From: JAHZKN01 sp965250205
Lineage (GTDB): Bacteria > Pseudomonadota > Alphaproteobacteria > Rhizobiales > Hyphomicrobiaceae
Direction: 5' to 3'
Assembly (NCBI GenBank): GCA_965250205.1
Contig: CBDFNK010000015.1
Span: forward strand, 1 to 64,000
Length of the DNA: 64,000 bases
Shown one piece after another: positions 8,701 to 16,492 of the stretch (its first letter is position 1; the number at the start of each line of letters is the position of its first letter). A program made the position numbers and the translations under genes. The notes below the pieces were generated by a model. That model was not told where the DNA came from. It saw nothing but the letters and a program-made list of their open reading frames with translations, and searched no databases.

Positions 8701-9228
8701 GACACGGTCAATGCGCGCGCGACTAAGACAGATGGTGCGTTTATGAAAGCGCTCGACGGGTTGATCCGCATTGCGATTCCCTTCCAGCGCGAAGAGCGAA
8801 CGCGCAACGCGACTTCCAACCGCATCACCGCACTCTACGGACAGCTCTATGAAATTGCGCAATTGAATGACATGACTATGCGCTCAGGCCTGCCAGAAAT
8901 GTTTGGCGTTGCCAATATCGATGCCTTCAAACAGCTCGGTCGCATTGCGCGCAAAAAGATCATTGTCAACAAGGATGGCGATGACGTTTATCTGCCGAAC
9001 ATTGAACGGCTGGCAATTCCGATCCACTTTATTCACGGAGCGGAAAATGCGTGTTTCAAGCCTGAGAGTACGCTGAGAGCCTATGAGCGATTGTGCAAGG
9101 CCAATGGCACGAACCTATATGGTCGCACCGTCATTCCAGGGTATGGCCACATCGATTGCATTTTTGGCAAGCGTGCTGCCGAGGACGTGTTCCATCATAT
9201 TCGTGCCCATTTTGACCAGACAGCCTAA
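5800..9228 (+). CDS. GMC oxidoreductase fused to an alpha/beta hydrolase
   Basis: The product is 1142 aa from ATG 5800 (GTG 5785 is an alternative). Residues about 1-560 form a complete GMC flavoenzyme: VVGSGYGGG near the N-terminus, the Cys block CTLCGDCCSGC from codon 6376, HPLGGC, and GVNPLLTITAVAER with the catalytic-type Asn (codon 7405-7407). Residues about 590-790 form a linking domain that I do not recognise. From about 800 on there is an alpha/beta hydrolase: FAHGLGVS oxyanion-loop region, nucleophile elbow MMAHCFGS with Cys (codon 8539-8541) where Ser is usual, FIHGAENACFKPES in the acid region, and GYGHIDCIF with the His. The combination suggests oxidation of a hydroxylated lipid followed by acyl or lactone chemistry in one polypeptide (inference). 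Similar fusions are known among actinobacterial and proteobacterial cholesterol-oxidase-like proteins. Its stop codon lies in the first unit of a 16-bp tandem repeat. Confidence 0.85.
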   Translation: MKKLSKPIAEIKVRYDVVVVGSGYGGGVAASRLARAGKKVCLLERGREFALGEFPDHLLEAHHEFQVTTDLGHTGSKLGLYDLRMGDDIHVFLGCGLGGTSLVNANVSLRADPRVWEDPRWPDEIVADPSLEVGYQRAERMLRPVSYPNRTRLDKLEALKASAVALGAKAVTPPINVTFEDQDNHAGVHQPACTLCGDCCSGCNVGAKNTVQMTYLPDAANAGAEIYTETSVSRIRKEGGKWRVYFELVGADREKFGGPLQSIVADTVILAAGTLGSTEILLRSRDEGLQLSERLGESFTGNGDVLAFGYNNETRINGIGYGHPKPDDRDAVGPCISGLIDLRGSDRLDDGFVIEEGSIPSGLAPLLPALFVGGAGVFGSDTDFSLSDEIGEAGRAAKSVLFGAYKGAVNHTQTYLVMSHDDSAGRIELKNNRADISWPGVADQDIFSRVDDALSRATQIHGGSHIKNPMSRTVFGKNLITVHPLGGCSMGRDRSSGVVNHKCQVFDGAADSGAAGVHEGLYVCDGAVMPRSLGVNPLLTITAVAERAMIHLAKDRGWMFDDSPILNAPRIIAGGDDNKEGAPAGIQFTERMAGFISSRRMDSYEAAGEAGKSDKDALSFTSTIIVEDVDRFVRDASHAGRIVGTVDCQSLSPEPLLISNGTFNLMHRDDEAVETRRFDYTMTLTDRDEKNYHLAGHKIVRQDQGVDIWSDTTRLFVTLRKGGNGDGPILAKGLLTIALSDFLAQLRTVKGIDGKNELSRMHAVSKFTGLFADSLFDVYGGVFVPADRFDAFLPRKKRALRVPVPEIVPVPTSDGKTLRLTRFKGGEKGPLMFAHGLGVSSKIFSIDTIETNLLEYMVAAGYDCWLLDFRASTDLPHAHERWTGDEVATIDYPAAVDRVREITGKPSVQMMAHCFGSTTFFMAMLAGLNGVRSAVCSQIATDVLIPWWPQRLLAHLRTPSLLDAFGVDTVNARATKTDGAFMKALDGLIRIAIPFQREERTRNATSNRITALYGQLYEIAQLNDMTMRSGLPEMFGVANIDAFKQLGRIARKKIIVNKDGDDVYLPNIERLAIPIHFIHGAENACFKPESTLRAYERLCKANGTNLYGRTVIPGYGHIDCIFGKRAAEDVFHHIRAHFDQTA

Positions 9229-9311
9229 GGGCCAGACAGCCTAAGGGCCAGACAGCCTAAGGGCCAGACAGCCTAAGGGCCAGACAGCCTAAGGGCCAGA
9301 CAGCCTAAGGG
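9216..9311. repeat. Six perfect tandem copies of a 16-bp unit
   Basis: The unit CCAGACAGCCTAAGGG is repeated exactly six times (9216, 9232, 9248, 9264, 9280, 9296). The first copy encodes the last residues and the TAA stop of the GMC-hydrolase gene. Each copy carries the same TAA. As 16 is not a multiple of 3, the array places stops in all three frames after the gene. The lack of sequence divergence indicates recent expansion, probably by replication slippage. Confidence 0.97.
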
Positions 9312-9540
9312 TAAGATGTCCATCCTGCTCGGCCGACTTAATGTTGATACAAGTTCAGACCTCAGTTCTTTTGTCGGACAACGTCGCTAAATCCGCGATG
9401 CCGCTTGAATCGCCGCCAACCTTGCGATACGACGCGGATTGACACCCCAAGCACCAGACAGTCGGGGCTTGTAAGTGCGGTCATGGACAATGCAATCTCG
9501 GCGCAGACTTAGGTTGGCGCACAAATGAAGGAACTGAGAC
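9229..9540. other. Gap between the GMC-hydrolase gene and sseA
   Basis: Apart from the tandem repeat, the remaining 230 bp show no convincing gene, terminator or known RNA. The promoter of sseA should be here, but no clear -35/-10 pair stands out. Confidence 0.4.
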
Positions 9541-10410
9541 GTGGCAAACCCGGTCCAGAATTGGATTGTTGAAACCGACTGGCTGGCGGAGCATCTCACT
9601 GCGCCCGATATCGTTGTGTTTGATGGCTCTTGGCATTTGCCAGGCTCTGGGCGCAAGGCAAAGCAGGACTATCTTGATGAACATATTCCTGGCGCTCAGT
9701 TCTTTGACATTGATGACCTTGTCGATGAAACCTCACCACTCCCCCACATGTTGCCTTCAACGGTAAAATTCGCCTCCCGCATGAAAAAAATGGGCATCGG
9801 CGACGGCCAACGCATCGTGATCTATGACAGTGTCGGACTGTTCTCAGCGGCACGAGTTTGGTGGACCTTCCGTGTCATGGGGCATCAGGATGTTGCGGTG
9901 CTGAACGGCGGGCTCAAGAAATGGAAAGCAGAAGGGCGTGCCCTTGAAGATGGGCTGCCAATCACCCGTACACCGCGCCATTTTACGCCTTCTCTTAACG
10001 CCGAATTGCTGCGTGATCTCGAGGATATGCAAGGCTACGTTGCCAAAGGCAACATGCAGATCGTGGATGCACGACCTGCAGCCCGCTTTGAAGGCCGCGA
10101 GCCGGAGCCGCGTCCAGGGTTAAGAAACGGGCACATGCCAGGGTCCAAGAATGCGCCAGCAGGGCAACTCATTAATGACGACGGTACGCTGAAATCTGAA
10201 CAAGAGCTGGCGGACATTTTTAAGGCCGCCGGGATCAACTGGCACAATCCTGTGGTGACGACGTGTGGATCGGGCGTTACAGCCTCCATTCTTTCGCTAG
10301 CACTCGCCGTGCTCGGGCAAACCAATGCGGCCGTTTATGATGGCTCGTGGGCTGAGTGGGGTGAAGAGGGCCGTGATACACCGATTGCGACAGGCAAGGC
10401 GTCGGGCTGA
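9541..10410 (+). CDS. sseA: 3-mercaptopyruvate sulfurtransferase (rhodanese family)
   Basis: A 289-residue protein with two rhodanese domains. The first (about 1-140) is inactive and contains the YDSVGLFSAARVWW block. The second carries the catalytic loop with CGSGVTA (about residue 241). That loop sequence is the one associated with 3-mercaptopyruvate sulfurtransferase rather than thiosulfate sulfurtransferase (CRxGx[R/T]). The enzyme moves sulfur from 3-mercaptopyruvate to thiol acceptors in the cytoplasm. Translation starts at GTG 9541, with GAAGGAA about 10 nt upstream. It stands alone: a repeat array lies upstream and a family A element downstream. Confidence 0.9.
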   Translation: MANPVQNWIVETDWLAEHLTAPDIVVFDGSWHLPGSGRKAKQDYLDEHIPGAQFFDIDDLVDETSPLPHMLPSTVKFASRMKKMGIGDGQRIVIYDSVGLFSAARVWWTFRVMGHQDVAVLNGGLKKWKAEGRALEDGLPITRTPRHFTPSLNAELLRDLEDMQGYVAKGNMQIVDARPAARFEGREPEPRPGLRNGHMPGSKNAPAGQLINDDGTLKSEQELADIFKAAGINWHNPVVTTCGSGVTASILSLALAVLGQTNAAVYDGSWAEWGEEGRDTPIATGKASG

Positions 10411-10849
10411 CGTCACAATGATCTCCTGGAGTACGTTCATCTTTGATTGAACCCGTGGCCAGACCGGCTGCCACTTTTGGCTCTATCTCACGACTCTATC
10501 CCATGACTGGCGATCAACTTATCGGCTCAAAGTCGCGTTCCAACTTTTCGCAGGTTGCTCTAGTTGGTTGGATTCGAGAGGCCTTTCCCTGAAAGAGCTG
10601 CGCACTGGCGTGCTGGCATAGTCATTTTTGGGGTTTCATTGCGCGTGGCTCAGGCCACTGAAAAAAACATTGTTTTTCAATCTGTTGGCGGCGACCAAGA
10701 GGACGCGGAACGAGGCAGAAACGCGTATCTGTCACAAAATGAAACAGCGCTTAACCCGTCATTAACTCCGATCCTGCATCTTGGAAGCCTATTCCAAGGA
10801 CACTCGGGGCCCAGGCCGTCGAGTGACTGCCATAAGAGGGTCTGAGACA
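10411..10849. other. Gap with a repeat element, upstream of the outer-membrane protein gene
   Basis: About 440 bp. The left part is a family A mosaic copy (10470-10562). The right part (10600-10849) is presumably the promoter and leader of the outer-membrane gene. I see no further gene; frames that run through it lack family features. Confidence 0.4.
10470..10562. repeat. Mosaic repeat, family A copy
   Basis: It contains CTCTATCTCACGACTCTATC, then ATGACTGGCGATCAACTTAT and the core CCAACTTTTCGCAGGTTG. The order and orientation are as at 19068-19152 and the reverse complement of 57771-57856. It is preceded by CCACTTTTGGCTC, the same string found in the family B elements, so it looks like a junction between two modules. 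Confidence 0.75.
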
Positions 10850-11647
10850 ATGAAATTTATTCTGAAGGCCGGGATCGCTTGCGCCGCAATCACTGTTGCA
10901 GCATCTGGCGCGACCGCAGCCGACTTTGGAGCGTATCACTCCGGTGGGTCCATCAAGGACACCTTTGCACCTGCCCCGATGCGTGCGGCACCTGGTAACT
11001 GCTACTTCCGTGGCGATGTTGGCTATTCCGGCTCGACCGATCCTGAAGTGGAGTGGCTTACGGCGACGACGAACGACGTTTCAGTCCTTGATTTTGAAGA
11101 CGCCTGGTTTGCAGAAGGCGGCCTTGGCTGTGGCTCTGGTTCACGCGGGTTCCGCGGTGAAGTGGTCTTCGGTATTCACGGTGAGCGCGAGTTTGAAGGT
11201 GAGCCAGGCGTTGTTGGTATCCCCGATCCAATGTTTTTCAATGTTCAGTCCTACACCGCCATGTTCAATGTCTACAAAGACCTTGGCAATTTCAATGGTG
11301 TTACACCCTACCTCGGTGCTGGCCTCGGTATCGCCTACAACCGGATTGATGAAGTGTATTTCACGGGCAACCCGTTTCTCGTAAACACCATTGAGGGTGA
11401 AGACACCCTGTCCTTTGCCTGGTCCTTGATGGCTGGCCTTGGCTACCAAGTCACAGACAACCTGATCCTGGATGTTGGCTACCGCTTCCTCGATTTGGGT
11501 AAAGCGCAATCTGGTCGCGTCGATTCAGCTTTGTTTGCAAACCCTCGTGTCTTCGTTGACGACCTGCTCTCTCATGAGGTGAAGGTTGGTTTCCGCTACC
11601 ACTTTGGCCAATCTGATTGCTGCAGCGGTTTTGCGCCATACAAATAA
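10850..11647 (+). CDS. Outer-membrane beta-barrel protein (Omp25/opacity-like)
   Basis: The 265-residue product starts with a cleavable signal peptide (MKFILKAGIACAAITVAASG, cleavage after ATAA). The rest is a series of alternating amphipathic strands rich in Gly and aromatic residues: VYKDLGNFNGVTPYLGAGLG, LILDVGYRFLDLG, and a final EVKVGFRYHFG strand. This is typical of 8-strand outer-membrane proteins of the Omp25/OmpW/opacity type common in Hyphomicrobiales. The C-terminus has a short Cys-containing tail (SDCCSGFAPYK), with further Cys near the start of the mature protein. The ATG at 10850 is chosen because it begins the signal peptide; in-frame codons from 10781 do not fit. A strong terminator follows, so it is probably monocistronic. 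Confidence 0.85.
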   Translation: MKFILKAGIACAAITVAASGATAADFGAYHSGGSIKDTFAPAPMRAAPGNCYFRGDVGYSGSTDPEVEWLTATTNDVSVLDFEDAWFAEGGLGCGSGSRGFRGEVVFGIHGEREFEGEPGVVGIPDPMFFNVQSYTAMFNVYKDLGNFNGVTPYLGAGLGIAYNRIDEVYFTGNPFLVNTIEGEDTLSFAWSLMAGLGYQVTDNLILDVGYRFLDLGKAQSGRVDSALFANPRVFVDDLLSHEVKVGFRYHFGQSDCCSGFAPYK

Positions 11648-11674
11648 GCTCTCAACTGAGAGCTCTAAGACAAG

Positions 11675-11713
11675 CAAATGCCGGGTCCAAGAGGTCCGGC
11701 ATTTGTGCTTTTT
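11675..11713 (+). terminator. Rho-independent terminator of the outer-membrane protein gene
   Basis: Perfect 10-bp arms CAAATGCCGG (11675-11684) and CCGGCATTTG (11696-11705) are followed by TGCTTTTT. A smaller palindrome, AGCTCTCAACTGAGAGCT, lies directly after the stop codon. Confidence 0.93.
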
Positions 11714-12006
11714 GAGGCCCGAAGGTGCTTTTAGGGGCTCGGCTCGTGATCAATTGACGCATGGAGCGGCCCTGCGTTTTTTAAACGCTGCCAAGCGGCT
11801 CTAAAACTCTGATTTCGATCAAAACCTCTGCACAAAATAGGAATTAATTTTGTTCGTTTTGATCTAGCCCTTGCGCCAAGACAGCGGATACCTGATATAG
11901 AACGCCGAATTCAGCGCGGGATAAGCGTGCGCCCTGGCGCTCGGCGATATCCCCTTAACTTAAGACAATGCTGTGACGATAGCGGGCCCTCGGGGCCGCT
12001 AGAGAT
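11714..12006. other. Region upstream of tRNA-Leu
   Basis: About 290 bp without a gene. The tRNA promoter is expected in 11850-11990, which contains TTGCGC and TATAGA, but at a 19-nt spacing that is not convincing. Confidence 0.35.
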
Positions 12007-12091
<85 letters not shown>

Positions 12092-12180
12092 ACGCGGCAT
12101 TTGCACTGAATTCAGGCGGCCACTTTTTGAGGTGACCGTCGTCCGACACGCAAACCAAGGCAGCGAAGGCCCACGCCCAC

Positions 12181-13533
12181 ATGCAAGTTACAGAATCTGA
12201 AAATACTGGTCTCAAACGCACCTTGAAGGTGGTGGTTGGAGCCGAGGAATTGGGCGCCAAGTTTTCGAGCCGCCTCGCAGATCTGAAGGGCAAGGTCCAG
12301 CTCAAAGGGTTTCGCAAAGGTAAAGTGCCTGAGGCGCATCTGAAGAAGGTCTATGGCCGCTCTGTGATGAGCGAGATCTTGCAAGAGACCATTCGCGAGT
12401 CGTCCTCTAATGCACTCAAAGAACGTAAAGAGCGTCCCGCCGGACAGCCTGACATCTCAATGACCGAAGATCAAAGCGAGATTGAGCAAGTCCTGAACGG
12501 CAAGGCGGATCTCACTTACTCAATGACGTTTGAAGTGATCCCGGATATCAAGGTGAGCAATCTCAACGCGGTGAAGGTTGAAAAGTTGGTGGCTGAGGTC
12601 ACCGACGCCGACGTTGATGAGGCGCTTAGCAAAATTGCGGCACGTAACACATCCTATGATGTGGAAGAGGGCCGTGCGGCCCAAACAGACGATCAGGTGA
12701 CGATTGATTACAAAGGCCTGATCAATGGTGAAGAGTTTGAGGGTGGCACAGGCCAAGACCTTGCACTTGTCATTGGCAACGCGAGTTTTATTCCAGGTTT
12801 TGAAGAAGGCCTGATCGGCATCAAGGCCGGGGATGAACGCACCATCAATTGCACGTTTCCAGAAGATTATCAGGCCGATCATTTGGCGGGTAAAGACGTG
12901 GTCTTCGAAGTCAACGCAAAGTCAGTTGGCGCGCCGGGTGAAGCAAAAATTGATGATGATTTTGCCAAGTCGCTCGGCATTGAAGAGGGCCTGGATAAAC
13001 TGAAAGAGATAATCCGCGCCCAGGTTGAGCAGGAACACCAGTCTGCTTCCTACATGCGAACCAAGCGGGACGTATTAGATCAGCTAGAAAAAGCTCATGA
13101 ATTTGAGCTGCCACCCGCATTGGTGCAACGCGAATTTGACGGCATCTGGAAAGAGGTCAACGAGCGGCTCAAACAATCTGGTAAAACGTTTGAGGATGAG
13201 GGCAAGAGCGAAGCTGAGCAACGCGAAGACTATCAAAAAATTGCTGAGCGCCGCATTCGTCTTGGCCTGGTCGTTGCCGAAATTGGCGATGCCAATAAAA
13301 TTGACGTGACGCAGGATGAACTGCGCCAAGCGCTGGTCGAAGAGACCCGTCGCTATCCAGGTCAGGAAAAGCACGTCTATGAATATTTTGAGAAAACGCC
13401 AGGTGCCCTCGACCAACTTCGCGCGCCACTGTTTGAAGACAAAGTTATCGCCCACGTGCTGAGCAAGGCTGATGTCAAAGAAAAGAACGTTTCGCGTGAG
13501 GAGTTGTTGAAGGAAGCGCAAGACACCCAATAA
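12181..13533 (+). CDS. tig: Trigger factor, ribosome-associated peptidyl-prolyl isomerase
   Basis: A 450-residue chaperone that binds at the ribosomal exit tunnel and folds nascent chains. The N-terminal ribosome-binding domain carries the signature region GFRKGKVPEAHLKK (residues about 43-56). The FKBP-type PPIase domain spans about 150-245, with VTIDYKGLINGEEFEGG and FIPGFEEGLIGIKAGDERT. The remainder is the helical C-terminal chaperone domain. Length is normal for the family. No strong Shine-Dalgarno precedes ATG 12181, but the start MQVTESENTGLKR matches the family N-terminus. It heads the tig-clpP-clpX-lon quality-control block. Confidence 0.96.
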   Translation: MQVTESENTGLKRTLKVVVGAEELGAKFSSRLADLKGKVQLKGFRKGKVPEAHLKKVYGRSVMSEILQETIRESSSNALKERKERPAGQPDISMTEDQSEIEQVLNGKADLTYSMTFEVIPDIKVSNLNAVKVEKLVAEVTDADVDEALSKIAARNTSYDVEEGRAAQTDDQVTIDYKGLINGEEFEGGTGQDLALVIGNASFIPGFEEGLIGIKAGDERTINCTFPEDYQADHLAGKDVVFEVNAKSVGAPGEAKIDDDFAKSLGIEEGLDKLKEIIRAQVEQEHQSASYMRTKRDVLDQLEKAHEFELPPALVQREFDGIWKEVNERLKQSGKTFEDEGKSEAEQREDYQKIAERRIRLGLVVAEIGDANKIDVTQDELRQALVEETRRYPGQEKHVYEYFEKTPGALDQLRAPLFEDKVIAHVLSKADVKEKNVSREELLKEAQDTQ

Positions 13534-13560
13534 GTGCGTTTGGCGCCGCACCTGATACCG

Positions 13561-13685
13561 CTCTAGAGCACGTCTATCTTAGGTTGATTCAGCGTGAGTG
13601 CTCTATCGTTTAGTTCTGGCCTTTTGTTTTGGATCATGTGTCCTGGCGCAAAACCGCGTACACTTTTGGCTCGAACATGATCTAG
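13561..13685. repeat. Mosaic repeat composite, families C1 and B
   Basis: Module C1 (13561-13606) has ends CTAGAGCAC and GTGCTCTA. Module B (about 13626-13685) has ends GATCATGTGTC and GAACATGATC, with the inner string GCGCAAAACCGCGTACACTT. The same two modules in the same relative order recur at 57896-58006, and as reverse complement at 56365-56471. It fills most of the tig-clpP gap. Confidence 0.88.
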
Positions 13686-13777
13686 ACCCGGGGTCCGAAT
13701 CCCCCTTTAAACCAACGCCAACAAGCTTGTTATAGGTCGGGACCTACAACCAAGCGGAATTAAGAGAAGAGGCCAAG

Positions 13778-14431
13778 ATGCGCGATCCAGTAGCAAATTT
13801 GACAGGTAGCTTTTGGCCAATGGTGGTCGAACAAACCGCGCGCGGTGAGCGTGGCTATGACTTGCCAAGCCGCCTTCTGAAAGAACGCATTGTTTTTGCC
13901 ACCGGCCCCATTGAGGATCACATGGCGGCTTCGATCTGCATGCAGCTGCTATTTTTGGAATCTGAAAATCCAAAAAAAGAAATCTCCATGTACATCAATT
14001 CGCCAGGCGGCGTTGTGACGGCCGGCATGGCGATTTATGACACTATGCAGTTTGTGAAACCCGCGATTGCAACCCTGTGCATTGGTCAGGCAGCATCAAT
14101 GGGCTCACTTTTATTGGGTGCTGGCGACAAAGACATGCGCTTTGCGCTGCCAAATGCCCGCATCATGGTTCACCAGCCATCTGGCGGATTTTCAGGCCAA
14201 GCCTCTGATATTGAACGCCACGCAGAAGACATCATCAAAATGAAGCGCCGCCTCAATGAAGTCTACGTCAAGCATACGGGTCAGACCTACGAGAAAATCG
14301 ACCAAACGCTGGATCGCGATCACTTCATGACCGCTAAAGAAGCCCAGGAATTTGGCCTAATCGACAAGGTGTTGTCGACGCGGGATGAGATCGCCGATGC
14401 GATACCTGGCAGCGATGATTCGGCGAAATAG
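13778..14431 (+). CDS. clpP: ATP-dependent Clp protease proteolytic subunit
   Basis: A 217-residue serine protease subunit that forms the double-heptamer barrel working with ClpX and ClpA. The catalytic triad is visible: Ser in GQAASMGSLLL (about residue 108), His in RIMVHQPSGG (about 133), and Asp in TLDRDHFM (about 182). The N-terminal region and the YINSPGGVVTAGMAIYDTMQ segment are typical. AGAGAAGAGG lies a few bases upstream of ATG 13778 as ribosome-binding site. It is followed by clpX after a long gap, a common arrangement in alphaproteobacteria. Confidence 0.97.
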   Translation: MRDPVANLTGSFWPMVVEQTARGERGYDLPSRLLKERIVFATGPIEDHMAASICMQLLFLESENPKKEISMYINSPGGVVTAGMAIYDTMQFVKPAIATLCIGQAASMGSLLLGAGDKDMRFALPNARIMVHQPSGGFSGQASDIERHAEDIIKMKRRLNEVYVKHTGQTYEKIDQTLDRDHFMTAKEAQEFGLIDKVLSTRDEIADAIPGSDDSAK

Positions 14432-14904
14432 GTGCCTAATCCGCTGTTAAGCTATTTTTTTTGAGTTTTGCGCACGCTTGGTTTGGTCCGTAGTCTGGCC
14501 ATGGGCGGCATATCGGCGTTCGCTTTACTGCTCAATCTGGCATGCGGGATGCATATCAAAGCAAGCCGATACTTGCCAAAGCCCCCATGTTTTGGGCCTA
14601 AATGGCGACATGATCACCAGTAATAGTGGTTGTTGCGTCGCGATATGGTGCAGAATTGGAGTTGTGGGCGGACCATGCCTTGTTGGCTGTTCCTGCAACT
14701 CACTGTGACATTCAGGACTCCGCCCTGTCTGCTCAAGCAGGCGGTATTAATCCATTCTTGATTTGCTAAAGGTTAGCGTGTTCAGATTGAGATAAACGAA
14801 TGAGTGCCTCGCGGTGGGCTTTGCCGCGAAACATCAATGCGCCTGGCAGGCGTGCCTTTTCCGGCATCGTTTTTCAGCCACCGCATGTGATCCGAGAGAA
14901 TTGA
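14432..14904. other. Gap between clpP and clpX
   Basis: About 470 bp with no supported gene. A T-run at 14453-14461 follows a weak stem after clpP. A bulged hairpin (CCGCC...GGCGG, 14719-14744) lies about 160 nt before clpX. A separate clpX promoter is likely here, but I could not define it. Confidence 0.35.
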
Positions 14905-16158
14905 ATGGCTCAGGAAAAAAATACACTTTACTGCTCATTCTGCGGCAAAAGCCAGCACGAGGTTCGCAAGCTGATCGCAGGACCAACCGTATTCATCTGT
15001 GATGAATGCGTTGAGCTGTGCATGGACATCATCCGTGAGGAAAACAAGAACACGCTTGTAAAGTCCCGTGATGGTGTGCCAGCGCCAGATGAGATCTGTA
15101 ACGTATTGGATTCCTATGTCATTGGCCAAAGCCACGCCAAGCGCGTGCTTTCTGTTGCTGTTCACAATCACTACAAACGGCTCAACCACGCTGCCAAAAA
15201 TGACGACGTCGAACTCGCCAAGTCCAACATCTTGCTCGTTGGTCCAACCGGTTGCGGTAAAACGCTTCTGGCTCAAACACTGGCCCGCATTCTTGATGTG
15301 CCGTTCACGATGGCAGACGCTACGACGTTGACCGAAGCCGGTTACGTTGGCGAAGATGTTGAGAATATTATTTTGAAGCTGCTGCAAAACGCGGACTACA
15401 ACGTTGAGCGTGCTCAGCGTGGCATCGTCTATATCGATGAAGTTGATAAAATCAGCCGCAAGTCTGACAACCCATCCATCACGCGTGATGTGTCAGGTGA
15501 GGGCGTGCAGCAAGCGTTGCTGAAGATCATGGAAGGCACGGTTGCGTCCGTGCCACCACAAGGTGGACGCAAGCATCCGCAACAAGAATTTCTGCAAGTT
15601 GATACCACCAATATCCTGTTCATCTGCGGTGGTGCGTTTGCTGGACTTGAGAAGATTATTTCACGGCGCGGTCGTGGCAGCTCGATGGGATTTGGTGCGG
15701 CCGTAACTGGGCCGGATGAGCGGCGAATGGGCGAAGTCCTGCGCGGCGTTGAGCCGGAAGATTTGTTGAGCTTCGGTTTGATCCCAGAATTCATCGGTCG
15801 TCTGCCCGTGATTGCAACGCTGGAAGATCTTGATGAAGATGCATTGGTTGAGATTCTGGCTGAGCCAAAGAATGCGCTCGTCAAGCAGTACCAACGCCTG
15901 TTTGAGCTGGAAGATGTCAAATTGACCATCACCCGCGAGGCGTTGATTGCCGTTTCGCACAAAGCCATTGAACGCAAGACCGGTGCGCGTGGCCTCCGAT
16001 CGATCATGGAAGGCATCCTGCTCGACACCATGTTTGATTTGCCATCGCTGAAGGGCGTGGAAGAGATCGTGATTGGCCCCGAAGTTGTCGAGGGTGGTGC
16101 GCGTCCGCTGCGAATTTATTCGGAACGCGGTGAAGAATCAGGATCTACTGCGTCTTAG
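14905..16158 (+). CDS. clpX: ATP-dependent Clp protease ATP-binding subunit ClpX
   Basis: A 417-residue AAA+ unfoldase that feeds substrates to ClpP. The N-terminal zinc-binding domain has CSFCGKSQ and CDECVELC (residues about 11-40). Walker A is GPTGCGKT (about 115), and Walker B is VYIDEVDKI (about 175). Sensor and pore-loop regions include GYVGEDVE and RGRGSSMGFG. Length is normal for the family (about 420). The start at ATG 14905 is well supported by the family N-terminus. Confidence 0.97.
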   Translation: MAQEKNTLYCSFCGKSQHEVRKLIAGPTVFICDECVELCMDIIREENKNTLVKSRDGVPAPDEICNVLDSYVIGQSHAKRVLSVAVHNHYKRLNHAAKNDDVELAKSNILLVGPTGCGKTLLAQTLARILDVPFTMADATTLTEAGYVGEDVENIILKLLQNADYNVERAQRGIVYIDEVDKISRKSDNPSITRDVSGEGVQQALLKIMEGTVASVPPQGGRKHPQQEFLQVDTTNILFICGGAFAGLEKIISRRGRGSSMGFGAAVTGPDERRMGEVLRGVEPEDLLSFGLIPEFIGRLPVIATLEDLDEDALVEILAEPKNALVKQYQRLFELEDVKLTITREALIAVSHKAIERKTGARGLRSIMEGILLDTMFDLPSLKGVEEIVIGPEVVEGGARPLRIYSERGEESGSTAS

Positions 16159-16492
16159 GTGATGTTTGTCGCCGTTTACGCACGAACTAGGTCGTTATAT
16201 AAGGCACCGTTGCGTTGGCGGTTATGCATGCAGATCCTGCGGTGTGTGGCAAACCCGCCAGGCTCTTGATCTATCGGTATCGATCTCCATTTGTTCAGCA
16301 TGTAGGTGCTTTTGTCCCCAGAATCTGCAACATTGATGCGGGCCATTAGACACGGATTTGTTGCAAAACGCTGATCGTTCGCCACTGCGCCTTGATTGCG
16401 ACGCCAAGAGGCATGAAGGTGGAAATAAGTGGTGCGCGATTTGGGTTGGCAGATGTGAATTCTCAACTGGCCCCAAGATTATGGAACGAAAA
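16159..16492. other. Gap between clpX and lon
   Basis: About 330 bp. Codons in the lon frame are open from 16358, but that translation does not resemble Lon. CTTGAT (16264) and CTCCAT (16285) lie 15 nt apart and loosely recall a heat-shock promoter; I do not consider this established. Confidence 0.3.

Noticed and set aside
11871..11900. tRNA-Leu promoter with TTGCGC and TATAGA
   Set aside because: The 19-nt spacing and weak -35 make it no better than chance.
14478..14708. 76-codon frame between clpP and clpX
   Set aside because: Cys- and Trp-rich translation without family features, no ribosome-binding site.
16264..16290. Possible heat-shock promoter before lon (CTTGAT, 15 nt, CTCCAT)
   Set aside because: The match is partial, and the site lies about 200 nt upstream of the start codon; not strong enough to call.
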